Shown piece after piece: positions 19,901 through 28,919 of a DNA stretch of 64,000 nucleotides. This stretch comes from Brachionus manjavacas (lineage: Eukaryota > Rotifera > Eurotatoria > Ploima > Brachionidae): the NCBI GenBank assembly GCA_019054805.1, contig JAHQIY010000023.1, positions 930,001 to 994,000 on the forward strand, read 5' to 3'. The position numbers and the translations under genes are program-made. How positions within the stretch are numbered: position 1 is the first letter of the stretch; each line of letters opens with the position of its first letter. The notes under the pieces are model-generated. The model saw only the letters and a list, made by a program, of their open reading frames with translations. It ran no database searches and was not told the DNA's origin.

Positions 19901-22726
19901 GAAATAACTGACCTGACAACAAAAAAGATTACAATTCAATTAGGGGCAACCTAATTGAAACAAAAAATTTAAATTTTAAATATTTTAATTATTAATTTTT
20001 ATTAGAGCTTAGAATATTGAATGTAAATTTTAGACTAAGAGCGTTTTGACAGCATGAAATTCAGATGTTCGTTTGCTCTAAATGCAAAAGTTTAGTATGC
20101 AAAGAAGACCTTGAAAAAATTAATACTGTAATTAGTAAAAAATGCATTCTTAATTGATTTTTTTTATTTCTTATTCTGTTTTTTTCATTTTATTCCACTT
20201 AATTATTAGTGTTTTGATTGTATCTTACTTTTCTTTTTTAAATAAAATCTTACACAAAAATTATTATTTTTTTTGGTCAAAATTGACCTATTCTGGCTGT
20301 CAACTTTATTTTTTTCTATTTTGGACGGATAAGAGTTAAAATTTGAAGTAAAAATTTGCAGCATTTATTTGCAACGAGGATCAATGTAAATAAAAATGGA
20401 ATTTTTGGATAAATTTCATAAATTAAGTACAATGACTTTTATTAAATTACGATAATTAATGATACATTTCGTAAAATTACCGATTTTAAATAAATATGCC
20501 AAAAATTCGCTAGATTTAGGCTTTATTTTGGATTTTTCCATTAAAAATTTAATTATCCTGTTTTTTTAATTTGATTAATTTTTCCACAAAAGATAAATTT
20601 TTAATCTTACGTAAAGAACTATTTTTTTGAGGTAAAAAATTATTAAATACAGTAAAAGAATGAAAAATTTTTTATAAGTCTAATTAAATAGATTTATTTT
20701 TTAATTATATTTTTAAAAATTAAGCAACAGTTTTACCAATCTCCATCTATTTGGATAACAACGTTCATTGCCTTTTCAATCTAGTTTTTTAAATAAATAT
20801 TAGCTTTATTTTATTTTTATTTTTGTATATGTTTAATATCGGTTTGACATTTCCTAGGAGTTTCTCGAAAATCAAATATGGCTTTTACTGCATCTTCTTA
20901 AATTTTAATATTTTTTTTTCTCATATAATTAATATTATTATTTAATTTAATATTATTTAATATATTTGATTTTTCCAGGAAATTTTTTACAGATCTCTAA
21001 ATTGTTTTTGGATCATCATCCTGAGGCTGTTTAAATACGGTTCCATATTTATCAGAGACAAATTTTAATAAATATTCAGTCAATGTATCATTATAAAGAT
21101 CTGAATTCATTGTTGTTTTAAAAAGCTTTTTATTTTTTTTTAAAGAATTAATAAAATTAAATTTAATACAAAATCAGCTGCTCCTTTAAATGAAACACCA
21201 CCCGAAAAATGTATTTTGCCTTTAAATTTTGAAGAACAGGGTATGGCTTCCGGTTGAGATGATGAAATCCTCAGTTCGTATCTTTGCTTATCGAAGACAA
21301 TAAAATTGACTTGTACGAAATTTTACATTTTTTTACTTTATTTAAAGATTTTTTAACTAAAAAAAATAATTCTTTACGTAATTTTACGTAAAATTATAAA
21401 ATTTATCTTTTGTGGAAATATTAATTAAATTAAAAAAATTGGGAAGCCTAAATCTAGCGAATTTTTGGCATATTTTTTGAAAATCGGTAATTTTACGTTA
21501 ATTCACGTAAAACATAGTCAGATCCTCGAAACAAATTAGTGCTGTAAAAAATAAGATTAAAAATTTGAATTTTAAAACCGATTAAATTTCTAATTCTAAT
21601 TTAAATAATTTTTTATTTTTATTCAAAATAAATTTTTAATAAGAATATTTTTATATCATTCTAAAAATAAATTGATTTCATTGCTTTTTATTTAATTTAT
21701 TGCAAGAAATAGCACAATTAATTGTGAATAGCAAAAAGAAATTTTAAAGTTCTTGGTTAATAATTCTCTAATAATAATAAAAATAATAATAAGCTACAGT
21801 AGGAGACCTGCGGAGACTATTTGTAGTTTCTATATGGTTATGGTATCTATCTTTCTGCTAATAAATTAATTTTCAAAATTAAATAAAATTTTATTGAAAA
21901 ATTTACTCTTTACAAATTCTGGAGAACAAGGGCTTATCCAAACTGGTCGCAAAAATGCTGCTATTTTATTCTACTATTTAATATTAAGGATATTTGTTGT
22001 AGAAAGTTATTTAAAGTTATCAAAGAAATTTTATTTAAAATTTTTAAATTACTTTTGTTTGTCTTTGGGTCAAAAAAATGCATCTCAGCAAAAAAACTCC
22101 TGTTATTATCTGCTCCCGTTGAAGTGTATTTGTAGTCAGTTTTGATTTTATTTATTTGTAAATATTGATGCAGACGGCTTTTTGCGTTTTCTAGAGTCCA
22201 AAAGCCATGAATTTCAGCATTGACATCAGAATCTTCAGCCTTAAATAAAAATAAGTGATGGAAATGGAAGAAAAATCCAATTTACATCTTCCAACATCTT
22301 TCTCTCAGCAAAAAAATGGTTTATATGAGACATGTAAGTGGACGATGGGCCTGGCTTATAGGCTAGAATATCTTTTTGGGAATTTTCGCTAAAACTTAGT
22401 CCCATTGATTGATGCGGAGCAATTATCCCGCTTGGCAAAGAACTTGGGATAGAATGAGTGGATGGTAAAGTTTTTTGTGTTTTAGGCAGGTCATTTTGAT
22501 TTATGAGTCCAGAGCGAACTAAAAATTGACAAAAATCTAAAGCTGCATTTGCTTGCGCATCTTTTTTGTTGGTTGAATTTCCAATTCCCACATAGTCAAA
22601 ACCATCTGTTCTGCATTCACATTTAAAGCGTTGTCGATTTTTTACATTTTGCTGGCTAAACTCGTAGTTTGGCACCTTGCGCTGCTTACCAAGCCAAGCA
22701 TATAAAAAATTCTTAATGTCATCCAT
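11275..22726 (-). CDS. DHX9: ATP-dependent RNA helicase A, DHX9/maleless, five-exon gene
   Basis: This is a DEAH-box helicase that binds dsRNA and unwinds RNA and R-loops in the nucleus; the fly orthologue (mle) is needed for dosage compensation. Exons are 22726-22286, 22239-22053, 18741-18605, 18426-18193 and 13929-11275; introns are 46, 3311, 178 and 4263 bp. Splice phases agree at every junction and the frame stays open for about 1217 codons, close to the family's usual 1270-1290. Order: dsRBD1 ([19 protein letters not shown]), linker, dsRBD2 split over exons 2-3, the conserved [11 protein letters not shown] linker, helicase core, HA2/OB region, and a short C-terminal tail with RG and Q/S residues, reduced compared with the vertebrate glycine-rich tail. 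The segment between exon 4 and the helicase core is about 20 residues shorter than in human, so a small extra exon in intron 4 cannot be excluded. The ATG at 22726 matches the family N-terminus. Confidence 0.93.
14085..14221. repeat. Foldback element, 43-bp arms at 42/43 identity
   Basis: Arms 14085-14127 and 14179-14221 are reverse complements with one mismatch, around a 51-bp A/T-rich spacer. The shared core is TGACTGTTTTTCCAAAATTT. No coding sequence inside. Confidence 0.9.
14229..14331 (+). mobile_element. Truncated copy of the GGCAAG MITE family
   Basis: It matches the internal part and right side of the full copies at 42564-42713 and 61032-61172 (TCATTAAAACTCAATACTTA and following), but lacks the left terminal repeat and the final CTTGCC. 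Confidence 0.8.
14340..15625 (+). pseudogene. MULE (Mutator-like) transposase relic, interrupted by a LINE end
   Basis: The plus strand encodes broken pieces of a MULE DDE transposase: [32 protein letters not shown] and SDFEKAF. After an insertion it continues with [39 protein letters not shown] and [15 protein letters not shown]. The last blocks are the typical C/H-containing region and RxLxALAFVP-like motif of animal MULE transposases. Several stops (near 14604 and 14683) and the insertion at about 14811-15025 inactivate it. A DNA transposon sitting antisense in the DHX9 intron; terminal repeats were not found. Confidence 0.8.
14811..15025 (-). mobile_element. LINE 3' end inserted in the MULE, flanked by 56-bp direct repeats
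   Basis: Read on the minus strand it ends GGACTAAGTTCCATTCCAAA, CCTGGGATTCCATCCCAAAC, then ATAAATAAATAAATAAA, the terminus of the TGGG-N5-CCCA family also seen at 34740 and 49910. The flanks 14755-14810 and 15026-15081 are 56-bp direct repeats with three differences, which duplicate part of the MULE coding sequence. Confidence 0.85.
15705..15748. repeat. AT-rich palindrome
   Basis: TTTTTTTGACAAATTTTTCA is followed, after a 6-base loop, by its reverse complement. Length about 44 bp, inside DHX9 intron 4. Confidence 0.7.
16116..16153. repeat. Perfect 38-bp palindrome
   Basis: AATCACCTTTTTCATTTTA is immediately followed by its exact reverse complement. Inside DHX9 intron 4; no loop, so cruciform-prone. 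No gene associated. Confidence 0.85.
17158..17394 (+). mobile_element. LINE 3' end (GAGC stem-loop family) in DHX9 intron 4
   Basis: It shares the 3' leader TTACTATTTCTTCTTTTTTT of the copy near 9690 and ends CTGAAGGAGCTCTAGGTCGG, TACAGAAAACAAATAAATAA. Only the non-coding tail is present, as expected for a 5'-truncated insertion. Antisense to DHX9. Confidence 0.8.
18193..18426 (-). CDS. DHX9: DHX9 exon 4: linker with conserved WSPP-NWN motif
   Basis: The acceptor TTATTTAG|ACA opens with [20 protein letters not shown]. The exon continues to [14 protein letters not shown] and [10 protein letters not shown], which match the linker between dsRBD2 and the helicase core in human DHX9. The donor is AAT|GTAAAA (phase 0). 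The KKKK encoded by a long A-run in the middle is lineage-specific. Confidence 0.9.
18605..18741 (-). CDS. DHX9: DHX9 exon 3: second half of dsRNA-binding domain 2
   Basis: The acceptor AATTAAG|GA completes a split arginine codon (A|GA), giving [20 protein letters not shown] and then [18 protein letters not shown]. This matches the conserved dsRBD2 helix with its lysine/serine motif. The exon ends in a lysine-rich run before the donor GTAAAT (phase 0). Too short to stand out as an ORF; identity rests on the strong family match and agreeing phase. Confidence 0.9.
19331..19409 (-). pseudogene. Partial duplicate of DHX9 exon 2 inside intron 2
   Basis: These 79 bp match exon 2 positions 22136-22214 at 76 of 79 bases with no gap, in the same orientation. 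The frame is intact across the copy ([20 protein letters not shown], then KIKTD) and runs to a stop about eight codons beyond. There is one amino-acid change from exon 2 (S to F) within the copied part. The true acceptor and donor of exon 2 were not copied. An ATAG 15 bp before the copied block would be in frame with exon 1 if used as an acceptor, but that is only a possibility. Confidence 0.85.
19735..19965 (+). mobile_element. LINE reverse transcriptase C-terminal fragment
   Basis: It encodes [15 protein letters not shown] and, after a frameshift, [20 protein letters not shown] and WSKLEITDL, followed by a broken match to the RRxRGDLIE-like end. This is the standard C-terminal block of CR1/Rex/L2-type reverse transcriptases. 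Antisense to DHX9 in intron 2. Confidence 0.8.
20375..21528 (-). mobile_element. Decayed Tc1-like transposon with long inverted repeats
   Basis: Arms of about 150-170 bp (20472-20640 and 21352-21500) are inverted copies, for example AATTCGCTAGATTTAGGC against GCCTAAATCTAGCGAATT. The tips CGAGGATC (20375) and GATCCTCG (21521) are also complementary. Between the arms the minus strand encodes Tc1-type transposase pieces: [20 protein letters not shown], then [20 protein letters not shown], then [11 protein letters not shown] (the place of the second catalytic D block) with a stop before RSVKNFLEK. Frameshifts and stops make it inactive. Size about 1.15 kb, slightly short for the family. Confidence 0.75.
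22053..22239 (-). CDS. DHX9: DHX9 exon 2: first half of dsRNA-binding domain 2
   Basis: The acceptor TTTAAG|GCT is only 46 bp after exon 1. The exon encodes [20 protein letters not shown], then [20 protein letters not shown], then [13 protein letters not shown], the expected start of dsRBD2. The donor AAAA|GTAATT is in phase 1. No ATG-initiated ORF covers this exon; it was found by following the protein family. A 79-bp near copy lies in intron 2. Confidence 0.9.
22286..22726 (-). CDS. DHX9: DHX9 exon 1: dsRNA-binding domain 1 and linker
   Basis: This exon has 147 codons. dsRBD1 spans about residues 1-75 and ends in the dsRNA-contacting helix, with the signature [19 protein letters not shown]. 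The exon ends ERKMLED|GTAAAT (donor at 22285/22284, phase 0). The frame reads through the donor for another 14 codons that are not conserved. Confidence 0.93.
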
Positions 22727-22739
22727 CAATATTGAGCGG

Positions 22740-23220
22740 TTAGCAAAAAATCCTTTTTTGGATAGAAATAAGAGAATAAATTATCAAAATTTAAAATTTA
22801 AATGATATCCGTTTGGATACTTGTCTAGGCAAAAAAATAGTCTTTAAGAAAAAATTCCTTACATTGACTTTGTTTAGTTGATTTCTGGAAAATTATTAAT
22901 ACTTGTTTAAGGCTCATAGCGGAAGTTTAGAAAATACTAAAAGAAAAGTAGAAAATTATTTACAATTTAATATTTTTATCACTGATTTATTTTTTTTTCA
23001 ATTATTTAAGGCAAAAATTCAAGGACATTGTGAATTTTGAAACAAAGAACAAAAACAAATATTTTAAAATTAAATAACTTTTTTAGTATGAATCTAAAAA
23101 TTGTTCTGCAAAATGTATCAGCTAATAAAAAAATTTTACTACCCAAGTTTAGTCTCTGCAAGTCTGCAAAGCACTAAATGTATTAGGAAAACATTAAAAT
23201 AAATTTGCAGAGTTTTTGCA
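22740..23220. other. Upstream region of DHX9, no gene seen
   Basis: The DHX9 promoter should lie here, but AT-richness hides any element. The piece at 23155-23190 (TCTGCAAGTCTGCAAAGCAC) is a repeat shared in inverted form with 29823-29860. Confidence 0.4.
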
Positions 23221-23224
23221 GAGC

Positions 23225-23956
23225 TTTGTTAAAAAAGCCTCTACTACTGTTGATCAAGTGGATATGTTTAATAGCTGCTTTGCTTCTATTGAATCTTCCT
23301 CTTTGTCCAGTGAAAGAGAATCAGCCAAATACATCTTTGATACTTTTAGAGAATTAAAATTCAATGAAAATCTTTAAACACCAGAATATCATTTTGTGAA
23401 TTCTCTTTGGATGAAATTAAAAAGGCTGTTGACGAACTCCCTTCATCAAGCTCCCCTGGATTTGCTGGAATTCAGACCAAAATTATTCAAAATATTAACG
23501 AATTTTTTGTTCCATTATTATATGAGCTCTTTAATAAATGTTTATTTTTTAAAAATATTCCGGAAGACTGGAAAATTGCCATTGTTAATCCTTTATTAAA
23601 AATGAAGGTGACAGATCAGTTATAAACAATTATCGAGGGATATCAATCCTATCACCAATAGCAAAAATATTTGAAAAACTTTTGGCCAAACAGATATCTT
23701 ATTATTTCGAATCGAATAAGATTTTATTTAATGGACAACATGGTTTTAGAAACGGACGTTCTTGTCAAACAGTAATCCATGAGTATATTAGTGAAATAAA
23801 TAAAGCTAAAGACAAAAAACAAACAACTGTTTCTTTGCTTATTGACTTTAGGAAAGCATTTGATGTTATTGATTCAAATTTATTACTTTTAAAACTTTTT
23901 CATTATGGTTTTGATTATTCTTCTTTGGGTCTTCTTTCAAACTATTTTGATTAAAG
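23225..23956 (+). mobile_element. LINE fragment with N-terminal half of reverse transcriptase
   Basis: Frames switch between VDMFNSCFASIESSS, the RT0 block FSLDEIKKAVDELPSSSSPG followed by FAGIQTKII, INNYRGISILSPIAKIFEKL and QHGFRNGRSCQTVIHEYI, with the catalytic LLIDFRKAFDVIDSNLL. It stops at TAA 23953, before the YxDD block, so it lacks the rest of RT and the 3' end. Sequence differs from the 8.3-9.7 kb family. It lies just above the DHX9 start, in the opposite orientation. Confidence 0.85.
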
Positions 23957-23959
23957 ATC

Positions 23960-25349
23960 TAAGAAAGTTATGTTGACAAAGATTAGGGTTTTAAAACTAT
24001 GGAGAATGGTAAGACCTACAGTTAATCGTTGCAAAATACCCGTGGGTCTTTTTCAACAAACTTTTTAATTATCAAAATATAATTTCAACTGTTACCACAG
24101 TTTGCTTTTTTTTTTATCATATAGTCTCATGGGATCAAAAAATTGTATGAGATTATACTATGAAATTTTTTTTTTCACATTTTAATCCATGACAAAAATT
24201 GCTTTATTTATAGCTGTTTTAGGTTTCATTATTTTATTTTGTTTCAATTTTTTTTTAAATTTTTTATTTTTAATTTTTAGAATCAAAATACTGAAAACTC
24301 ACTAAAAAAAATATAGAATTTTGATATTGCCCCCAGTCAAATTTAATTCATTTACAGAACAATTTAAAAATATTTATTAACTTATTAACTCAACCGTTTT
24401 ACACCAGAACCCGATAGGGTATTTTGAAAGGTTTTTAGCAATTATCAAAAAATATTTTACATTCTAAAATTAAAATAATGCTGTTATTAGTTTTTTTTTT
24501 TTCGATCGATATTTTTAAAAAAAATTAAAATTTTGATATTCAAATTAAAAACTATCATTTCAAAAATTTCTATAGCTGTAAAATATGTATTAGTTGTAAA
24601 ATTTAATTTTTGGTTATTATTCTCTATTTAATTATTTTAAAATTAAGTTTTTAGATCTTCAATCAAATATAAGAATATTCTCAAGTCTTTTTAATATTAA
24701 TTAAATTTTATATTTAAAAACAATTCTCTTTTCTTAAATAGACTTTGAGTAATTTAACTCTCTATTCTTTTGTTCATATAATAAAAAAAGAAAAAGTAAC
24801 ACAAATATCAAGTTAAATAATTTTTATTGTTTTTTAAAAAACCGAACAAATATTTACTAAAGACTGTAATTTATACGAAATATAATAAAAAAAATTACAG
24901 TAATTTAATTTTCAATTTTCTTAAAAAATGCTGAAAATTTTGATATCAAGTAGAAAATTCAATTATTGACTAATTTTAAAATCGACTATTTTTTTTCAAT
25001 CGTAAGCTTTTGAAATTGGGTGTCTGTCGCATAATAATTTCCATTCTTAGAATAAGCGGGCTCCAAAAATTTTTAAAAATTTTGGGGTCAATGTTTTGTT
25101 AGGATCTTATTAACAATCTAGAAAAAATGCCAAATAAAACAATATTTCAAATAATTTTTTAATTTTTGAATAAAATAAAAAAAAATTTCAAAAAAAAAAA
25201 ACTGTTTTATAAATTATGACAAAATTTACTGGCAAAAGAGGTAATTCGGCAAATGGATTATTATTCGGATAAACTGGGTGATAATAATTGTGAAAAATTT
25301 TACCTAATGAAATATGATTATAATTTCTAATAAATACACTATTTAATTA
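23960..25349. other. AT-rich intergenic DNA
   Basis: Long A/T runs and no coding potential or recognised repeat boundary. Confidence 0.4.
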
Positions 25350-25351
25350 TA

Positions 25352-26826
25352 GTCAAACGGGGTAAAACCGTGAATTCTTTTATTTGATCGCTAATTTGTT
25401 GTGAGATTTATTTTATTTTTTCGAAAAAAATATAAAATAATAAAAGAGAATATTATCTTTAATTAAAAAAAAAATTTTTTTAAAATAAAAGAACGGTTCA
25501 AAAGTTATAGTTAAAATAAAATAAGATCTTTCATTAACGTTTCAACGCTTACATTGGGGTATATCCGTGAATTACATAAATTCAAGCAATTAAAACACAA
25601 AAAAAAGTATAAGAAAGTTTATGCATCCTATTTTAAAACAAAATTTATCTATTTAGAACACTTTTTTTATCAAAAAAATTCCATAGTTAAATCAAAGCCT
25701 CTTGGAAGGCATTTCCCACAAGACCAATTGTTACATTTCTCACAAGAAATCCATTTGTTTTGATTTGTTTTGACTTTTCCAAATACTGTTTTAAATTTGA
25801 AACAACTTTTTTGGTCGTTCAGTGGAGATATTTCAATTTCAGACTCTTCTTCATCTTCTTCATCACTGATTATTGTCACTTTTTTCCTCTTTTTGTTCAA
25901 CTTTTTTGCCTCTTCATCTTCTAATTGTTTCAAAACTTGATTCTCAGTCAAAACTTTACCGTACTTTCTTTTAATCCTCGTTTTTTTTTGTTGACGTTTT
26001 CTCTTTATTTGCAGATTGAAGATGTTGAAGAACAGATTGAACCAATTACTTTTTCGCCTCTTCAACTAAGTTGGCCGATTTGTTTTTTTTCCCAACTTAA
26101 TTGTGTCTGATCAAAGTTTCTAATGCTAGCAAAATTAATACCTTGACCCCAATCAGCTAATTGTTTGATCACTTCAACTAAAAGCGTTTCAAATTCTTTG
26201 GTGATCCATGGGATAGCACCTTTAACATTTGCAGGTCTTTTATACTTTTCATTGATTCGGTCGTTAAGTGTTGAATATGGAATGTTAAAGCGCACAGAAG
26301 CTTGATGTTTGTTTAATTTTTAGCTTCAATTTCGGCAATGGCTATTTGTAAAGTTTCTTCGCTATAAGCTTTTTGGGTTTTATGGAAGTTACTTCTAGGC
26401 ATTTTAAAAAAGTTTTTTTTTAAATATCAATCAAATAGAAAATTCACACTATTTATTGCAATAAATGAATTTAAAAAAATTTTATTAATTAAAATTTTTT
26501 TTTCTTAAACTTATTTTATTTTTAAAATAACAGGAAATCGGTTGAGTTTTTGAATTTTTCAATAAGAAATTCGTAATCAGCATCAAAAAATACATACAAC
26601 AGTGTTCTTTGTTCAAATTTTTAAGTTTTTTTTGAGGATCGGCATTTTCTTTTAAGTAGCGAAGATTAGTCGTTTAAATGAAATAAAAAAATCATTTTTA
26701 TTATCAAAGACGTTCTTTATATTCTTTTCTTTTATTTAATTAAAAAATTTTTTTTCTAAGAAAAGTTATAGTCATTCAAAAAAGGATTCACGGTTTTACC
26801 CCATTAACGGTTCAACCCTGAATTAC
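25352..26826 (-). mobile_element. Pogo/Tigger-like DNA transposon, internally deleted, with TA duplication
   Basis: The ends share GGGGTAAAACCGTGAAT in inverted orientation (left about 25360-25377, right about 26785-26803). Both tips read TA-GT, so TA at 25350-25351 and 26827-26828 fits the family's target duplication. A related sub-terminal copy lies near 25552 (TTGGGGTATATCCGTGAATT). It encloses the transposase relic 26402-25670. At 1475 bp it is shorter than a full pogo element. Confidence 0.8.
25670..26402 (-). pseudogene. Pogo-like transposase relic: HTH N-terminus and Cys-rich C-terminus, DDE core missing
   Basis: It starts MPRSNFHKTQKAYSEETLQI with a one-base frameshift at about 26320. 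It goes on ASVRFNIPYSTLNDRINEKY (helix-turn-helix of psq/CENP-B type) and TKEFETLLVEVIKQLADWGQ. The catalytic DDE domain is absent. The C-terminal part has the acidic TIISDEEDEEESEIE, then WISCEKCNNWSCGKC, a zinc-binding CxxC-x4-CxxC pattern. Such N- and C-terminal layouts occur in invertebrate Tigger-like transposases. Not functional as an enzyme; a DNA-binding product is conceivable but the frame is broken. Confidence 0.75.
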
Positions 26827-26887
26827 TATAATAAGAGAAGTTAATAATATTTTTCAAAAAATCAAATTTATATGGAATAGAATTTGT

Positions 26888-26926
26888 CGAAGTGTTGTAG
26901 TTCTCTCAATAACTACAACACCGACT
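26888..26926. repeat. Hairpin with 11-bp stem
   Basis: GTGTTGTAGTT, an 8-base loop, then AACTACAACAC. Lies just right of the pogo-like element; no function visible. Confidence 0.6.
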
Positions 26927-27326
26927 CTATTCAACTTATGTCTATAGTTTCACAGTGCAATACTATGATCTCATGCGCTTAGCAAGTGATAGTATTTAAC
27001 ACTGTGTAAAATATTAGACATGCGCGATCAGAAAGAAATTTGAAATTATTGTTGTTTTCTTTTCTCCATTTTTTTCTTTATTATTTGTTCAGGCTAGAAG
27101 TGGCCATTTATTAATAAAGTTGTTATTATTATTTAATTTCTTTTATTATTTGCGTTATAACCGCGAACCACTATATCCTTACAGGTCCGGAAAGAACTAT
27201 ATTTCATAATTTAAGGTTTATAACAGAAGTTTTGACAAAAAAATTAATAAAATCTCTTAAATCAAATCGATATTAATTTTTAAAAGAGTTTTATAAACAG
27301 AATTTAAGTTGCGGTTCTTTTACTAC

Positions 27327-27625
27327 TCACAACACCGCAAACGCTGAAAAATCGTCCAACAAAAGTCGAAGATCCAGAAATTGAAAACAACTTTTTCGCT
27401 TTTTCAATAAAAATAGGTATTTTGGTAGAATTTGTGCTCCAAAATTCTTTTGTAGATTTCTGTAAGTAGTTTGATCTCTTAAAAGGTCCATGAGTATTTG
27501 CTTTTCACGGCTAATTTTATCAAAGTTTGTAAGTCTAGTTCTATCGGCATATGTTTCATAAGCCCCTAATAAACGCTCCAAAGACTTGATTTTCTCTGTT
27601 TTCGTAAACTCTGGCTTGAAATAGC
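27327..27625 (-). pseudogene. Unidentified coding-like frame of about 100 codons
   Basis: The minus strand reads ELLRYFKPEFTKTEKIKSLE, RLLGAYETYADRTRLTNF and DKISREKQILMDLLRDQTTY without a stop. Composition looks coding and helical, unlike the neighbouring AT-rich DNA. There is no convincing ATG at its head (a TGA precedes it), so it is either an exon or a relic of a mobile element. I do not recognise the family. Confidence 0.25.
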
Positions 27626-27639
27626 GTAAAAGTTCTTTT

Positions 27640-28140
27640 CAATTCCAGCATCTTTGGCTTTTGTTGAACGATTTGATAAATTTAAATTTTTTAGAATAAA
27701 ACTTATTATCATTCTAAATAAGTATAATTTTTATTATTTTAAAAATATAAAATATGTACGTCAGATGTAATAAAATTTTTAATCAAAGTTCAATATTTGT
27801 CAATATATACAATTAAAGACTTTAAAAATCTGTTTCGAGCAATAATGCTAATTAATTATCTTTTTATTAGTATTTTAAAATTTTAATTTAGTTTTCAAAT
27901 TTTTTTTATTTTTGAAGGATTTTTTTTTGGAATCATATGTTTTTATAAATATTTTTATTTGAATGAATAGAACTAATTTTAATTATGCTATTTTTTTTAA
28001 AAATCGAAATTTCCATTTTCTAATGATAATTAAAAAATATGAATAAAAAATGAAAAAAGAGTTCTTATTTTTATACAACAAATTAAAGAAAAACATTTCC
28101 ATTTTAAAATTCTCATTAAAATGTTTAATTATAAAGTCTT
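27640..28140. other. AT-rich intergenic DNA
   Basis: No gene or repeat boundary seen. Confidence 0.4.
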
Positions 28141-28148
28141 CATAAAAA

Positions 28149-28478
28149 TATTTCACTCAATTAGTTTTGTCGAAAGTACATTTGCTCATTTTTTGGTGTA
28201 CAATTATGGGAGCTCAAAGATCCAACATGGCGTATATTGATATTGAAAGCGATGAAGAGCTAATAATTAGACGGAAAAGGTCACCTCACAATCATAATAG
28301 AACAGCTACTTATATTTTTCCGACTGTAAGTTATGTCCCAGTGGCAACTCAATTTTACGATAGGTCACCACAACAAAACACAGCTTTTAATCCTTACAAT
28401 TATAATTTAAACTCTAATACAAAAAATTATGATAAAGGCGAATTTTTTTATTCTTATCATAGTACTTGGTATTTTTAA
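28149..28478 (+). CDS. Possible small secreted or prepro-protein, hypothetical
   Basis: The frame is open from about 28140 to the TAA at 28478. It contains a hydrophobic stretch (VHLLIFWCTIMGA) like a signal-peptide core, then ESDEELI and a dibasic/furin-like site IIRRKRSP. A Tyr/Asn-rich remainder follows (SYVPVATQFYDRSP, NPYNYNLNSNTKNY, ending YHSTWYF). The only ATGs (28206 and 28227) lie after the hydrophobic core, so if real, an upstream exon must supply the start; CAATTAG just before the frame could be an acceptor. A possible AATAAA follows the stop. No family recognised; it may be a chance ORF. Confidence 0.3.
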   Translation, partial: YFTQLVLSKVHLLIFWCTIMGAQRSNMAYIDIESDEELIIRRKRSPHNHNRTATYIFPTVSYVPVATQFYDRSPQQNTAFNPYNYNLNSNTKNYDKGEFFYSYHSTWYF

Positions 28479-28838
28479 AAATTTTGTTTTTTTTTTAAAT
28501 TAAAGAATAAATTTTTAAAAATAATAAATTAAGAAATTTTTATATCGCTCAAATTATAAGTCACTGCTGTCAGTAAAAAATTGACAGAGTTGGGAATCCT
28601 TGAAAAATATTCTTTTTGAAACGCGTTTGAAAAAAAAAGTGTATTTTTTACATTCTAAAAATGTAAAGAAAATAAATTATTAATAAAGGGTAAATTTTGC
28701 CTCTTTTTTAGTCCCACTGTGCCAAAATAAAATCCCATATTTTCTAAAAGTAGACTCTTAAAGGAATCTAAATTTAAATAAATTAGTCTTTTTGGTCCCT
28801 GGGGCTAGTCAGACCGAGCATTAAAAAATTAAGCATGT

Positions 28839-28903
28839 TTTCAGAGGTGCTAAATCTATTTAAAAACTCAATTTAGACATACATAGATTTAGCACCTCTG
28901 AAA
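28839..28903. repeat. Hairpin with perfect 21-bp stem and 23-base loop
   Basis: Arm 28839-28859 (TTTCAGAGGTGCTAAATCTA+T) is the exact reverse complement of 28883-28903. Part of the arm, CAGCACCTCTGA, is repeated at 28904-28915. Size and shape would suit a microRNA-like precursor, but it could be a small foldback. Confidence 0.85.
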
Positions 28904-28919
28904 CAGCACCTCTGATTCT

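Larger units (their letters stand above)
18742..22052 (-). other. DHX9: DHX9 intron 2 (3.3 kb)
   Basis: It splits dsRBD2 between the GTAATT donor (22052) and TTAAG acceptor (18742). Contents: an exon-2 fragment copy, a LINE RT C-terminal piece and a Tc1-like element with long inverted repeats. Confidence 0.85.
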
